Positions 1 through 8,220 of a DNA stretch of 64,000 nt are shown piece by piece. Position 1 is the first letter of the stretch, and every line of letters starts with the position of its first letter. This stretch comes from Lysinimonas soli (GTDB lineage Bacteria > Actinomycetota > Actinomycetes > Actinomycetales > Microbacteriaceae): positions 1-64,000 of the forward strand of contig NZ_JBHSMG010000006.1 of NCBI RefSeq assembly GCF_042655435.1, written 5' to 3'. A program made the translations under genes and the position numbers. Under the pieces are notes generated by a model. The model was not told the origin of the DNA. It saw only the letters and a program-made list of their open reading frames with translations, and did no database searches.

Positions 1-25
1 CCCCGCCCCCCACCCCGTCGAAACG

Positions 26-68
26 CCCCGAATCGACCCGTCGACCGCCTCCGAAGGTCGATTCGGGG
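26..68. terminator. Inverted repeat, probable terminator of a gene upstream of the window
   Basis: A perfect 13-bp stem lies at 26-38 and 56-68 with a 17-nt loop. It sits before the first gene and has no clear T-tract. It probably ends transcription of whatever lies to the left, but that gene is not visible. Confidence 0.45.
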
Positions 69-102
69 AGAAACCGAGGGCGGCAGGAGGCAGACTGGGC
101 TG

Positions 103-480
103 ATGGCTAAGCCCCCGCAGGACGGTGAGCGCAAGATCCTCTTCAAGGACGGCACGCTCAGCGCGATCGAGCACTACAAGCACGGCAAGAAGTCGGGCAC
201 CTGCGAGTACTGGTATCGCAACGGCCAGAAGAAGGCCGAGGGTCAGTTCGAGAAGGGACTGTTCACCGGAGAGTGGACCTGGTGGCGCGAGAACGGCGAG
301 TTGATGCAGAAGGGCGCCTTCGTCGACGGCGAGCAGCACGGTCTCTGGCGTCGTTGGCACGCCACCGGCGCCGTGATGGACGAGGGCGAATGGGTGCACG
401 GTAAGCGTTCCGGCATCTGGAAGCACTACAACTCGGCAGGCCAGCTCGAACGCACCGCCTCGTACGCCGACCGCACCTGA
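103..480 (+). CDS. MORN-like / YwqK-type repeat protein
   Basis: This 125-residue soluble protein is built from about four copies of a roughly 23-residue motif of the type G-x-W-x-x-W/Y-x-x-N/T-G-x-x-x-x-x-G. Examples are GTCEYWYRNGQKKAEG near residue 32 and GLWRRWHATGAVMDEG near residue 80. This is the MORN_2/YwqK pattern seen in bacterial proteins often labelled antitoxin-like, but no toxin partner is adjacent. The start is supported by a CAGACT -10-like hexamer at 91-96, exactly 6 nt before ATG, so translation may be leaderless; an AGGAGG at 85-90 is also present. The biochemical role is unknown. Confidence 0.75.
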   Translation: MAKPPQDGERKILFKDGTLSAIEHYKHGKKSGTCEYWYRNGQKKAEGQFEKGLFTGEWTWWRENGELMQKGAFVDGEQHGLWRRWHATGAVMDEGEWVHGKRSGIWKHYNSAGQLERTASYADRT

Positions 481-527
481 ATCGCGTGGCACGAAGTCCA
501 TTCAGCTTGCGCGCATAAGCTCGTGCC

Positions 528-734
528 GTGGCTGCCAAGGACCGAGGCGACAAGAGCGCGGATGACGCGGATGCCTTGATCGAGCACCTCAGCCCTCGCG
601 TCGAGCCGCCGCCCATGAGCCGCCCGATGATGGCACCGCCGTACGCCTACCCGATTCCGTTCGGCGAACCCCCGAAGGAGCACGTCGAGCTGGTCGAGGG
701 CGAGATCCCCTGGGAACTGCGCGAGGGCGACTGA
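528..734 (+). CDS. Small hypothetical protein, proline-rich
   Basis: This is a 68-residue protein that I do not recognise. It has a charged N-terminus, a proline/methionine-rich centre (PPPMSRPMMAPPYAYPIPFG) and an acidic C-terminus, with no membrane segment or signal peptide. The GTG start is chosen because TAAGCT at 516-521 lies 6 nt upstream, the leaderless promoter geometry repeated across this window. A bulged hairpin follows the stop. Coding status rests on promoter spacing, codon bias and the terminator, so it is moderately secure. Confidence 0.6.
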   Translation: MAAKDRGDKSADDADALIEHLSPRVEPPPMSRPMMAPPYAYPIPFGEPPKEHVELVEGEIPWELREGD

Positions 735-746
735 CCGGGAGCCACG

Positions 747-772
747 CGCCGACACCCGTTCGGGGTGCGGCG
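747..772 (+). terminator. Hairpin terminator after the small hypothetical gene
   Basis: Two 5-bp stems (CGCCG/CGGCG and CACCC/GGGTG) are separated by one bulged A and close a 5-nt loop. The hairpin lies 13 nt after the stop at 734. It has no strong T-run, as is common in high-GC actinobacteria. Confidence 0.45.
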
Positions 773-851
773 AGCGATCCGGCTCTATCGTTAGATTGAA
801 TTTGCACGGATCAGACTGACGACGACCGGCGCACTGAGCTGGGGGGCGACG

Positions 852-1589
852 ATGGAGGCTGCGACGACGCCTGCTGCCACCGGCGCGATGCCGGGCGACC
901 CGACTCGATCCGCTTCCTCGCTGCCGCCCGCGGTGCGCGGCTGGGTGGCCGCGGCATCCGCGGTCCTCGCGGCACGGCGGATGCCCGTGCCCCTGATCCT
1001 CCGGCTGCGGGTCGCCGACCGTGGTGCGCTGACCTTGAACTTCGCCAGGCACTGCTTCACGGGAGACATCCCCCTGGACGCGCTCCCGGTCGACTCGGTC
1101 GCGATCCTGGTCGAGACCGGAGTGCCGGCCCCCGCCGACGCCGTCGAATACGACCTCGATCCGCTGCTCTGGTTGATCGGCACGCGGGCGTTCCCCGACG
1201 AGCCGGCGCCGTGGCTGGCGCCCAGCGAGCGGTATCACCTCGTGCGCTTCCCCAATCTGCGTCCGCTCCCGATCGGGCTCGACGTGGTGCGCATGACCGC
1301 GATCCTCGGCAACGCCTACGCGAACGCCGACGAGTTGGCGGTCGCGGCCCGGGTGCCGCTGGCCGATGCCCGCACGGTCATCAACGGCTATTCCCTCGTG
1401 GGTATCCTCACCGCATCCAGCGGCGCGGCAATGCCGGCAGCGGCGGCCCAGCCCGGGCCGGCGGCCGCCGCCGAGCCGTCCCGCGTCGAGACCGCGCCCG
1501 CCGACGCCGCCGCAGCGCCCGATGCGGCGCGCACCGACCCCCCGAAGCCGGGCACCCTGGAACGCCTCCGCGGCAAGCTGGGCCTGTAG
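852..1589 (+). CDS. Hypothetical protein, function unknown
   Basis: This 245-residue protein is not one I recognise. The middle (about 30-170) is mixed hydrophobic and polar with no convincing transmembrane helix. A helical stretch around 155-185 (ADELAVAARVPLADARTVIN) resembles a winged-helix-like turn, but I would not call DNA binding on it. Residues 190-230 are a low-complexity Ala/Pro linker and the last 15 residues are basic. A G-rich Shine-Dalgarno-like run precedes the ATG, and a TTAGATT possible -10 lies about 50 nt upstream, so this gene has a leader. It is read towards the moxR operon but about 120 bp apart. Confidence 0.65.
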   Translation: MEAATTPAATGAMPGDPTRSASSLPPAVRGWVAAASAVLAARRMPVPLILRLRVADRGALTLNFARHCFTGDIPLDALPVDSVAILVETGVPAPADAVEYDLDPLLWLIGTRAFPDEPAPWLAPSERYHLVRFPNLRPLPIGLDVVRMTAILGNAYANADELAVAARVPLADARTVINGYSLVGILTASSGAAMPAAAAQPGPAAAAEPSRVETAPADAAAAPDAARTDPPKPGTLERLRGKLGL

Positions 1590-1708
1590 CCGTCGCACGG
1601 CTCTTCTCGCCGCCTTCGTGGCGCCCTTCGTGAACCGAGGGGTCGCGCGCACCGTGTCTCGGTCATGCGCCTCTTGCCGTTTTCCCCACGAGTGACAGAC
1701 TGAAGCTG

Positions 1709-2770
1709 ATGGATGCTTACTCGCCGGCCCCCGGCTCCCAGCCTCTCGGTTCCCCGACCGGCGAGAGCGCGGGTGAGTTCGGATCACGTGGCGACGCGCT
1801 GCCGATCGCGGAATTCCTGCTCGACAGCCGGGCCGTCATGGCCGCCGTCGAGACCGTCATCGACGGCAAACGGGAGGCCGTCGAGATCGCGCTCACCGTG
1901 CTGCTGGCCGAGGGCCACCTGCTCGTCGAAGACGTCCCGGGCGTCGGCAAGACGATGCTCGCGCGGGCTCTCGCGCGCAGCGTCGACTGCTCGGTGTCGC
2001 GCATCCAGTTCACTCCCGACCTGCTTCCGGCCGACATCACGGGCGTCTCGGTCTACAACCAGGGCGAGCGCGAGTTCGAGTTCAAGCCCGGGCCGGTCTT
2101 CGCGAACATCGTCATCGGCGACGAGATCAACCGCGCCTCCCCGAAGACGCAGTCGGCTCTGCTCGAGAGCATGGAGGAGCGCCAGGTCACGGTCGACGGC
2201 AACACCTACCCGCTGCCGTCCCCGTTCACGGTGATCGCGACCCAGAATCCGATCGAGATGGAGGGCACCTACGCCCTCCCCGAAGCGCAGCGCGATCGGT
2301 TCATGGCGCGCATCTCGATGGGATATCCGGATGCCGCCAACGAGGCGGCGATGCTGCGCACCCGCGAGACCGGCAGCCCGCTCGACGCGCTGCTGCCCGT
2401 CGTGACGCTGACCCGGCTCGCACAGATGGTCGCGACGGTGCGTCAGGTGTACGTCAGCGCCGCCGTGGAGCACTACGCGGTGGCGATCGCCGCCGCGACC
2501 CGCGTCGACCGCGAGCTGCGGCTCGGGGCGAGTCCGCGCGCGACCCTGCAGCTCGTCCGGGCCGCGAAGGCGCGGGCCGCGCTCGACGGACGCGACTTCG
2601 TGCTCCCCGACGACGTGGATGCTCTGGCCGTCCCGGTGCTCGCCCACCGGCTCATGGCGGTGCGCACCTCGGTCGGCGCGAACCCCTTCGGCGGCGAAGC
2701 GCTCGCCGACATCACCGCCAGGATCGTCGCGTCGACCCCGGTTCCGCTGGGAGCAGCCGGCCCCGCGTGA
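1709..2770 (+). CDS. MoxR-family AAA+ ATPase
   Basis: A 353-residue AAA+ ATPase of the MoxR/RavA group, which act as chaperone-like ATPases that assemble or activate partners carrying VWA or DUF58 domains. Walker A is EDVPGVGKT at about 74-82, Walker B NIVIGDEINRA at about 133-143, and sensor 1 is in VIATQNPIEMEGT. Length is normal for the family, with a 30-residue disordered N-terminal tail. CAGACT lies 7 nt before the ATG, suggesting leaderless translation. It is first in an operon with the DUF58 and transglutaminase genes, the classic MoxR-DUF58-TgpA arrangement thought to act at the envelope. The client is unknown. Confidence 0.93.
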   Translation: MDAYSPAPGSQPLGSPTGESAGEFGSRGDALPIAEFLLDSRAVMAAVETVIDGKREAVEIALTVLLAEGHLLVEDVPGVGKTMLARALARSVDCSVSRIQFTPDLLPADITGVSVYNQGEREFEFKPGPVFANIVIGDEINRASPKTQSALLESMEERQVTVDGNTYPLPSPFTVIATQNPIEMEGTYALPEAQRDRFMARISMGYPDAANEAAMLRTRETGSPLDALLPVVTLTRLAQMVATVRQVYVSAAVEHYAVAIAAATRVDRELRLGASPRATLQLVRAAKARAALDGRDFVLPDDVDALAVPVLAHRLMAVRTSVGANPFGGEALADITARIVASTPVPLGAAGPA

Positions 2771-2780
2771 CGGATCGCCG

Positions 2781-2812
2781 CATGAACGCCGTCGCATGAA
2801 CGCCGCCCCATG
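2781..2812 (+). repeat. Tandem 14-bp repeat creating three in-line ATG codons
   Basis: CATGAACGCCGTCG at 2781 is repeated at 2795 (CATGAACGCCGCCC) and partially at 2809. ATG codons therefore occur at 2782, 2796 and 2810, one in each reading frame. Only the ATG at 2810 opens the DUF58 frame. Confidence 0.8.
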
Positions 2813-4213
2813 AACGATCGTCGCGTCCGACGCCGCCAGGCCGAGTTGCGCGAGCGCGCGGCCGCCGCGGTCCGCCGCGCTCCGCGTGGCCAGACACGGG
2901 GCGGGGACGGTGACGACTCCGGCCGTCGCGCGGGCGCGCGCGACCCGCTGAAGAAAGCCCAGCATCTGCGACCCAGCGCCCGCGGGATCGCCGCGATCCT
3001 GATCGGGCTGCTCGCCTTCGTCGTCGCGTACAGCACCGGTCGCCGCGAGATCCTCGTGGCCGCCGGTGCCGCGCTGCTGCTGGTCGGAACCGGGCTGCTC
3101 GTCGTCCGGATCCGGCGGCCGCGGTTCGAGGTGATCCGCCTGTTCTCACCCCCCGTGGTAGCCGCCGGGAATACCGTGCAGGTGACCCTGCGCATCCGGA
3201 ACCTCGCGGCAGGCCCCAGCCCGCACCTGGTCTGGAACGACGCGATCCCGTGGCGGGAGTCCTCGTCGCCCAACGAACTGCTGCCGGTCGGCGGCGGGCA
3301 GAGCCGTCGCCGGGTGGTGACGACCGGGTACGAGCTGCATCCGCCCCGTCGCGGTCTCTACGAGATCGGCCCGCTCGTCGTCGAGCACGAGGACCCGTTC
3401 GGCATGGCCCGGTCGACGCTCGCCGTCGGAAGCTCGGATCGCCTCGTGGTGGTCCCCGCTCTCGTCGACCTGCCGCCCGGCGGCCCGAACCTGGCCGACG
3501 GTGAGGGCACGGCGCAGCTCGTGCAGCGCCGGGTCACGGGCAACGACGACGACCTGACGACCCGCGAGTACCGCACGGGCGATGCGCTCCGCCGGGTGCA
3601 CTGGCGGGCGTCGGCCCGGCGCGGCGAGCTGATGGTGCGCCAGGAGGAGCACCGCAGTCATCCCGATGCCCGCATCGTGCTCGACACCCGGCTCGCCGGC
3701 TACCCGGATGCGCTGATCGACGACGCCGACCCGTGGCATCCGATCTCGACGAGTGACGCCTTCGAGTGGACGGTGCGGATGCTGGCCTCCCTCGGCGTGC
3801 ACCTCGACGCCGCAGGATTCAGCGTCTCGATCCTCGAGACGGCGTCGCCGCAGATCGACCAGCTCGGCGAACGCTGGGACGGCGGACGGCGCGAGGGTTT
3901 TCTTACGAGCCTCGCCGGCGTGAGGCTCGTGGATGTCGGCCCCGAACGTCTCGACCGGACGCACGTCGTCGACGCGGCCGGTCCGGTCTTCGCGGTGCTC
4001 GGCGACCCCGAGGAGACGACCGTCGACTGGCTCACCCGGCTCCGGCGCGCCGGTGACGTCGGCGTCGCGTTTCTCGTGGAGCCGCGCCCGCGCGTCGTCG
4101 ATCGGCTGAGCGGCGCCGGCTGGCTGTGCATCCCGGTGCACACCTGGGACGACCTGGGCGCCGCGTGGGTCGCCGCGTCGACGGAGGCGGGGTACGTCCG
4201 TGGCACTCACTGA
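2810..4213 (+). CDS. DUF58 domain membrane protein
   Basis: A 467-residue protein with a basic N-terminus (1-55), two closely spaced transmembrane helices (about 58-75 and 80-97), a beta-rich domain, then the DUF58 core. The core includes the hallmark DDLTTREYRTGDALRRVHWR around 247-266 and a degenerate VWA-like C-terminal half. DUF58 proteins are partners of MoxR ATPases. The ATG at 2810 is the only one of three repeated ATGs in the correct frame. The 3' end overlaps the next gene by 14 nt, indicating translational coupling. A role in envelope or peptidoglycan-associated processing is inferred from context only. Confidence 0.88.
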   Translation: MNDRRVRRRQAELRERAAAAVRRAPRGQTRGGDGDDSGRRAGARDPLKKAQHLRPSARGIAAILIGLLAFVVAYSTGRREILVAAGAALLLVGTGLLVVRIRRPRFEVIRLFSPPVVAAGNTVQVTLRIRNLAAGPSPHLVWNDAIPWRESSSPNELLPVGGGQSRRRVVTTGYELHPPRRGLYEIGPLVVEHEDPFGMARSTLAVGSSDRLVVVPALVDLPPGGPNLADGEGTAQLVQRRVTGNDDDLTTREYRTGDALRRVHWRASARRGELMVRQEEHRSHPDARIVLDTRLAGYPDALIDDADPWHPISTSDAFEWTVRMLASLGVHLDAAGFSVSILETASPQIDQLGERWDGGRREGFLTSLAGVRLVDVGPERLDRTHVVDAAGPVFAVLGDPEETTVDWLTRLRRAGDVGVAFLVEPRPRVVDRLSGAGWLCIPVHTWDDLGAAWVAASTEAGYVRGTH

Positions 4214-6485
4214 ACTGCGACGTCCCGCATCCCCGGCGGGGCGAACCGTCCCGACCGGACGGACCGCACCGACCGAGCCCGCGCGGTCGCGGGGCCCTCT
4301 GCCGATCCGCGAGTACGCCTGGCGCCGCATGCTGCTGCTCGCGGTCACCATGCTGCTCGCCCTCGCGGGGTTTCACGTCGTCCTGAGCGAGGTCTCGTGG
4401 TGGATCGTCGGCGCCCTCTTCATCCTGCTGGTGCTGGTCACCACGACGCTCGTGCGCCAGTTCAGCCGTCCCGCATGGCTTCCGACCGTCGCGGGGGCGG
4501 CCGTCGGGCTGGTGGGGCTCACCGTCGGCTACGCGGCCGACACGGCTCTGCTGGGCATCATCCCGAGTCCTGAGACCCTCGCGCGGTTCGGTCGACTGAC
4601 CAGCGAGGCCTGGGGCGAGATCGCGGTGCAGACGATCCCGGCGTCGCCCGAGGTGAGCATCGTCTTCCTGATCGCGAGTTCCTGCGTAGTCCTGGCCCTC
4701 GTCGGCGATCTGACGTTGCGGATCGCGCCTGCCCTGACCGCGTTGCCGATCCTGACCCTGCTGGTCGTCCCGGTCGCGGTGCATCCCGACATCGCCGACG
4801 CGCTCTGGTACGTGCTCGCGGGGGTCGGCTACCTGGCGCTGCTCCGGATCGGACGCCGCCGCACGAGCGCTCCGAGCGTGATCGTGCTCGGCGCTGTCAT
4901 CGTGCTCGGGTCGTTCCTGGTCCCCTCCGTCCTCCCGTCGGTCGAGCAGTCGGCCGATCAGACGGCGAGCGGGGGAGTGGCCACCGGCGTCAATCCGCTC
5001 ATCAACCTCGGCGACGACCTGCGGCGGGGCGCCCCGGTCACCGCGGTTACTTACACCACGAGCACCGATCAGGGCATGTACCTGCGCCTCGCGACCCTCG
5101 ACGACTTCGACGGGCGCAGCTGGTCGCCCACGCTGATCGCCCCGACGACGAGGAACAGCATCGCGAGGTTCCCGGAACCGGCCGGGCTGACGAGTGCGGT
5201 CGCGCGCAAGCGGGTCAGCGCCTCGGTCGAGGTCGGCGGCATCCAGGGGCGCTGGCTGCCCGTGCCGTATCCCGCCAGCAAGGTCAGCGGGGCCGACGGC
5301 AACTGGTTCTGGGAACCGGAGGGGCTCTCGGTGCGCAGCGCCGACAGCAACGTCGGAGGACAGAAGTACACCGTCGACTTCCTCGCAGTGAAGCCGGATC
5401 TCGCGCAACTGCGGGCGGCGAACACGAGCGCGGACGTGTCGAAGTCGTACCTGTCCCTGCCGGCCGAGCTGCCGCAGATCATCCGCGACACGGCGCAGCA
5501 GGTGGCCGGTTCGGCCGGCACCAACTACGACAAGGCGCTGGCGCTGCAGGACTACTTCCGCAGCTCGCTGTTCACCTACTCGACGACGGCACCGGTGGCC
5601 CAGGGCTACGACGGCACCGGCGCGGATGTCGTCGCCGAGTTCCTGCAGAAGAAGGCGGGCTACTGCGTCCACTTCGCCTCGGCGATGGCCATCATGGCGC
5701 GCGCGCTCGGCATCCCCTCGCGGGTCGCGGTCGGGTTCCAGCCCGGCCAGCCGTCCCTGCAGGACGGGACGACGGTCTTCACGGTCAGCACGCACGACCT
5801 GCACGCCTGGCCGGAACTGTACTTCGCGGGGATCGGTTGGCTGCGCTTCGAGCCGACTCCCGGACGCGGCGAGCTGCCCGACTACTCGGATCCGGCGGCT
5901 GTGGATCAGCAGCCGACCGACTCCGGCACGGCCGCGGCGACGAGCGAGCCCAGCGCGAGTCCTGTGCCGTCCTCGGCGGCCGGTCGCGATCTGCCGACCG
6001 ATCAGGCCGGCTCCACCTCGACAGGTGCCGCCCGCGGTGGCGTCGACCCGGTTCCGATCGTGCTGCTCTCGCTGCTCGGGATCCTGCTGGCCGGGGCGCT
6101 CACCCCAGCTGCCGCGCGTACGGTCGTGCGCTGGCGGCGCGAGAGGGCGATCGCCGACGGACGGGATCCCGCCGCGAACGCCTGGGCCGAGGTGCGGGAC
6201 ACGGCGCGCGATCACGGCTGGCTGGCTCCCGACACCGAGACGGCGCGCGAGTTCGCGGCGCGGTTGTCGATGGTGCTGGCCGAGGACGGCGACCGCATTG
6301 CGGGTTTCCGCGGTCGGGTCGAGTCGTCCGCATACGGCCGTCCGGATGCCGCCCCGCTGCGCCTTCACGAGCTGCGCGCGATCCGGCGCGCGATCGCGGG
6401 GTCGGTCGCGCCGCGCGAGCGGCTCCGCGCCGTGTTCCTGCCGGCATCCCTGCTGGCGCGCGTGCGTTTCGACCCCGACGCCTGA
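4200..6485 (+). CDS. Transmembrane transglutaminase-like protein (TgpA / DUF3488 type)
   Basis: A 761-residue protein. The N-terminal third has about six or seven transmembrane helices (about 40-250). A large extracytoplasmic region follows with a transglutaminase-like core: Cys489 in GYCVHFASAMA and His535 in HDLHAWPELYF. The usual third acidic residue may be the Glu in WLRFEPTPG. A Ser/Thr/Pro-rich linker (about 565-610), one more transmembrane helix (about 618-640) and a cytoplasmic DUF4129-like tail complete it. It is the third gene of the MoxR-DUF58-TgpA operon and starts with GTG inside the end of the DUF58 gene. The substrate is unknown; a role in cross-link or amide chemistry on cell-surface protein or peptidoglycan is inferred. 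Confidence 0.88.
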   Translation: MALTELRRPASPAGRTVPTGRTAPTEPARSRGPLPIREYAWRRMLLLAVTMLLALAGFHVVLSEVSWWIVGALFILLVLVTTTLVRQFSRPAWLPTVAGAAVGLVGLTVGYAADTALLGIIPSPETLARFGRLTSEAWGEIAVQTIPASPEVSIVFLIASSCVVLALVGDLTLRIAPALTALPILTLLVVPVAVHPDIADALWYVLAGVGYLALLRIGRRRTSAPSVIVLGAVIVLGSFLVPSVLPSVEQSADQTASGGVATGVNPLINLGDDLRRGAPVTAVTYTTSTDQGMYLRLATLDDFDGRSWSPTLIAPTTRNSIARFPEPAGLTSAVARKRVSASVEVGGIQGRWLPVPYPASKVSGADGNWFWEPEGLSVRSADSNVGGQKYTVDFLAVKPDLAQLRAANTSADVSKSYLSLPAELPQIIRDTAQQVAGSAGTNYDKALALQDYFRSSLFTYSTTAPVAQGYDGTGADVVAEFLQKKAGYCVHFASAMAIMARALGIPSRVAVGFQPGQPSLQDGTTVFTVSTHDLHAWPELYFAGIGWLRFEPTPGRGELPDYSDPAAVDQQPTDSGTAAATSEPSASPVPSSAAGRDLPTDQAGSTSTGAARGGVDPVPIVLLSLLGILLAGALTPAAARTVVRWRRERAIADGRDPAANAWAEVRDTARDHGWLAPDTETAREFAARLSMVLAEDGDRIAGFRGRVESSAYGRPDAAPLRLHELRAIRRAIAGSVAPRERLRAVFLPASLLARVRFDPDA

Positions 6486-6576
6486 GGTCGAATCAGCTCG
6501 GGCGACGGTCGATCAGGAGCGGACGAGCCCGGGGTCCCTGACGTCGCCGAGGCCGGCGAACCCGCAGACTGGTGAC

Positions 6577-7170
6577 ATGCAATGGACCGTGGTGGTGCCC
6601 GTCAAACCCGCGGCGATGGCGAAGTCGCGGCTGGGTCTCGGCCCGCAGCTGGCGCGCGCGATCGCGCTCGACACCGTCGCGGCGGCGGTGGCGTGCCCGC
6701 TCGTGAGCCGCGTGATCGTCGTCACGGCGGACCCGGCATTCCGGCCGCCCGATGCCGAGGTCGTCGCAGAGACCGCGCCCGCCGGCATCGACGCGGCCGT
6801 GCGTGCGGGGGCGAGCCTCGCGGCAGGCGGACCGCTCGCCGCGCTGCTCGGCGACCTGCCGGCCCTGCGCCCGGCCGATCTCGCCGAGGCCCTCACTCTC
6901 GCCGCCGCGCATCCGCGCGCCTTCGTCGCCGACCGGGAGGGCGTCGGCACGACGCTCGTGACCGCCCTGGAGGCGCCCCTGATCACCGCGTTCGGCGACG
7001 GATCCGCGCGCCGTCACCGCGAACTCGGGCTCGCGCCACTGACTCCGAGACCGGCGAGCACGATCGAGGTCGACGTCGACACTGTGGAGCAGCTGGCGGT
7101 CGCGACCGCCCTGGGGCTCGGCCCGGCCACGAGCACCGCGGCCCGAGCCGCGGAAGAGGGGCGGGGCTAG
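6577..7170 (+). CDS. fbiD: 2-phospho-L-lactate / phosphoenolpyruvate guanylyltransferase (F420 biosynthesis)
   Basis: A 197-residue CofC/FbiD-family nucleotidyltransferase. The N-terminal MQWTVVVPVKPAAMAKSRL matches the family's nucleotide-binding loop, and LLGDLPALRPADL matches the metal-binding GDLP/L motif. In actinobacteria the enzyme activates phosphoenolpyruvate (or 2-phospholactate) with GTP, giving the GDP-linked donor for FbiA. The start at 6577 is preferred because CAGACT lies 6 nt upstream; longer in-frame extensions only read through the previous gene in another frame. Its TAG stop shares a CTAG palindrome with the convergent fbiA stop. Confidence 0.9.
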   Translation: MQWTVVVPVKPAAMAKSRLGLGPQLARAIALDTVAAAVACPLVSRVIVVTADPAFRPPDAEVVAETAPAGIDAAVRAGASLAAGGPLAALLGDLPALRPADLAEALTLAAAHPRAFVADREGVGTTLVTALEAPLITAFGDGSARRHRELGLAPLTPRPASTIEVDVDTVEQLAVATALGLGPATSTAARAAEEGRG

Positions 7171-8192
7171 CGGCGAGCGAGTTCGGCCGCGAGATCGAGA
7201 GCCGCCGCGGCGACCGCCGCACTCGAGGCCTCGTCGCGCAGCCAGAGCGGCACCGCCCGGGTCCGGATGCCGTCCCTCGTGAGCGCGTCGGCGCCGGCCG
7301 CGTCGACCTCGTCGACCAGCCAGCCGTCGAGCAGACCGCCGCCCGGCACCGCGTCGTCGGAGCGACGCCCGTAGTGACGGGCGACCGCCGCGGCATCCGT
7401 CGACACTCCGATCGCCGTCAGGCAGGCGTCGGCCATGCCGCGCACCACCGCGCCGCCGATGATCGGCGAGATTCCGACGACGGGAGCGGCGGTGGCCCGC
7501 ACCGCGTCGCGCAGTCCCGGGATCCCGAGGATCGTGCCGATCGAGACGACCGGATTCGACGGGGCGAGCAGCACGACGTCGGCGTCGGCCAGCGCCTCGA
7601 GCACGCCCGGTGCGGGTGCCGCGGCGTCGACGCAGTCCTGGACGAACGCGCGGGCCGCCAGGGATGCCCGATAACGGGTCCACCACTCCTGAAAGTGCAG
7701 CTCGCGCCGCCTCCCCGGATGGTCGGGGTCGTCGACCACGACATGCGTCTCGACCTCGTCGTCGGTAGCCGGCAGCAGCCGCAGACCGAGCGGCCAGCGC
7801 GCCTGTAGCCGGGTTGCGACCTCGTGCAACGGGATACCTTCGCGTAGCCAGGCCGTGCGGGCGATGGAGGCCGCGAGATCCAGGTCGCCGAGCGTGAACC
7901 AGGGATGCCCGACCCCCCATTCGGCGAGCTCGGCCGAGACCCGCTCGGTGTCGCCGACCCGACCCCAGCCGCGGTCCGTGTCGTTGATCCCGGCGAGCGT
8001 GTACAGGATCGTGTCGAGGTCCGGCGTGATCCGCAGGCCCGCGAGCCAGAGGTCGTCACCCGTGTTGACGACCGCGGTGAGCTGGGCGGTCGTGCCTCCG
8101 GAGCCGTCGGGCAGCTCCTGCCGCAGCCGAGCGCGTACTCCGCGCAGAAACCGGGAACCGCCGACCCCGCCGGCCAGCACGACGACCTTCAT
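7167..8192 (-). CDS. fbiA: 2-phospho-L-lactate transferase (F420 biosynthesis)
   Basis: A 341-residue CofD/FbiA-family enzyme that transfers the phospholactyl or phosphoenolpyruvyl group from the GDP-activated donor to the riboflavin-like Fo, forming (dehydro-)F420-0. The N-terminus MKVVVLAGGVGGSRFLRG is the family's signature, and NTGDDLWLAGLRITPDLDTILYTLAG is the second conserved block. The ATG is chosen because TAGTGT lies 7 nt upstream on the minus strand (leaderless geometry) and the signature begins at residue 1. It is convergent with fbiD, overlapping by 4 nt. FbiB (glutamate ligase) and FbiC (Fo synthase) are not in this window. Confidence 0.92.
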   Translation of the reverse strand: MKVVVLAGGVGGSRFLRGVRARLRQELPDGSGGTTAQLTAVVNTGDDLWLAGLRITPDLDTILYTLAGINDTDRGWGRVGDTERVSAELAEWGVGHPWFTLGDLDLAASIARTAWLREGIPLHEVATRLQARWPLGLRLLPATDDEVETHVVVDDPDHPGRRRELHFQEWWTRYRASLAARAFVQDCVDAAAPAPGVLEALADADVVLLAPSNPVVSIGTILGIPGLRDAVRATAAPVVGISPIIGGAVVRGMADACLTAIGVSTDAAAVARHYGRRSDDAVPGGGLLDGWLVDEVDAAGADALTRDGIRTRAVPLWLRDEASSAAVAAAALDLAAELARR

Positions 8193-8220
8193 GCTCGCCA
8201 CACTAGGGCCGTCGAGCCGA

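Noticed and set aside
26..68. tRNA 3' end at the window start
   Set aside because: The inverted repeat is a simple 13-bp hairpin with no acceptor stem, T-loop or CCA context.
4032..6368. A 778-codon open frame on the minus strand opposite the transglutaminase gene
   Set aside because: It is the antisense shadow of a high-GC gene: Arg/Gly/Asp-rich with no recognisable domain, and the plus-strand gene has clear catalytic motifs.
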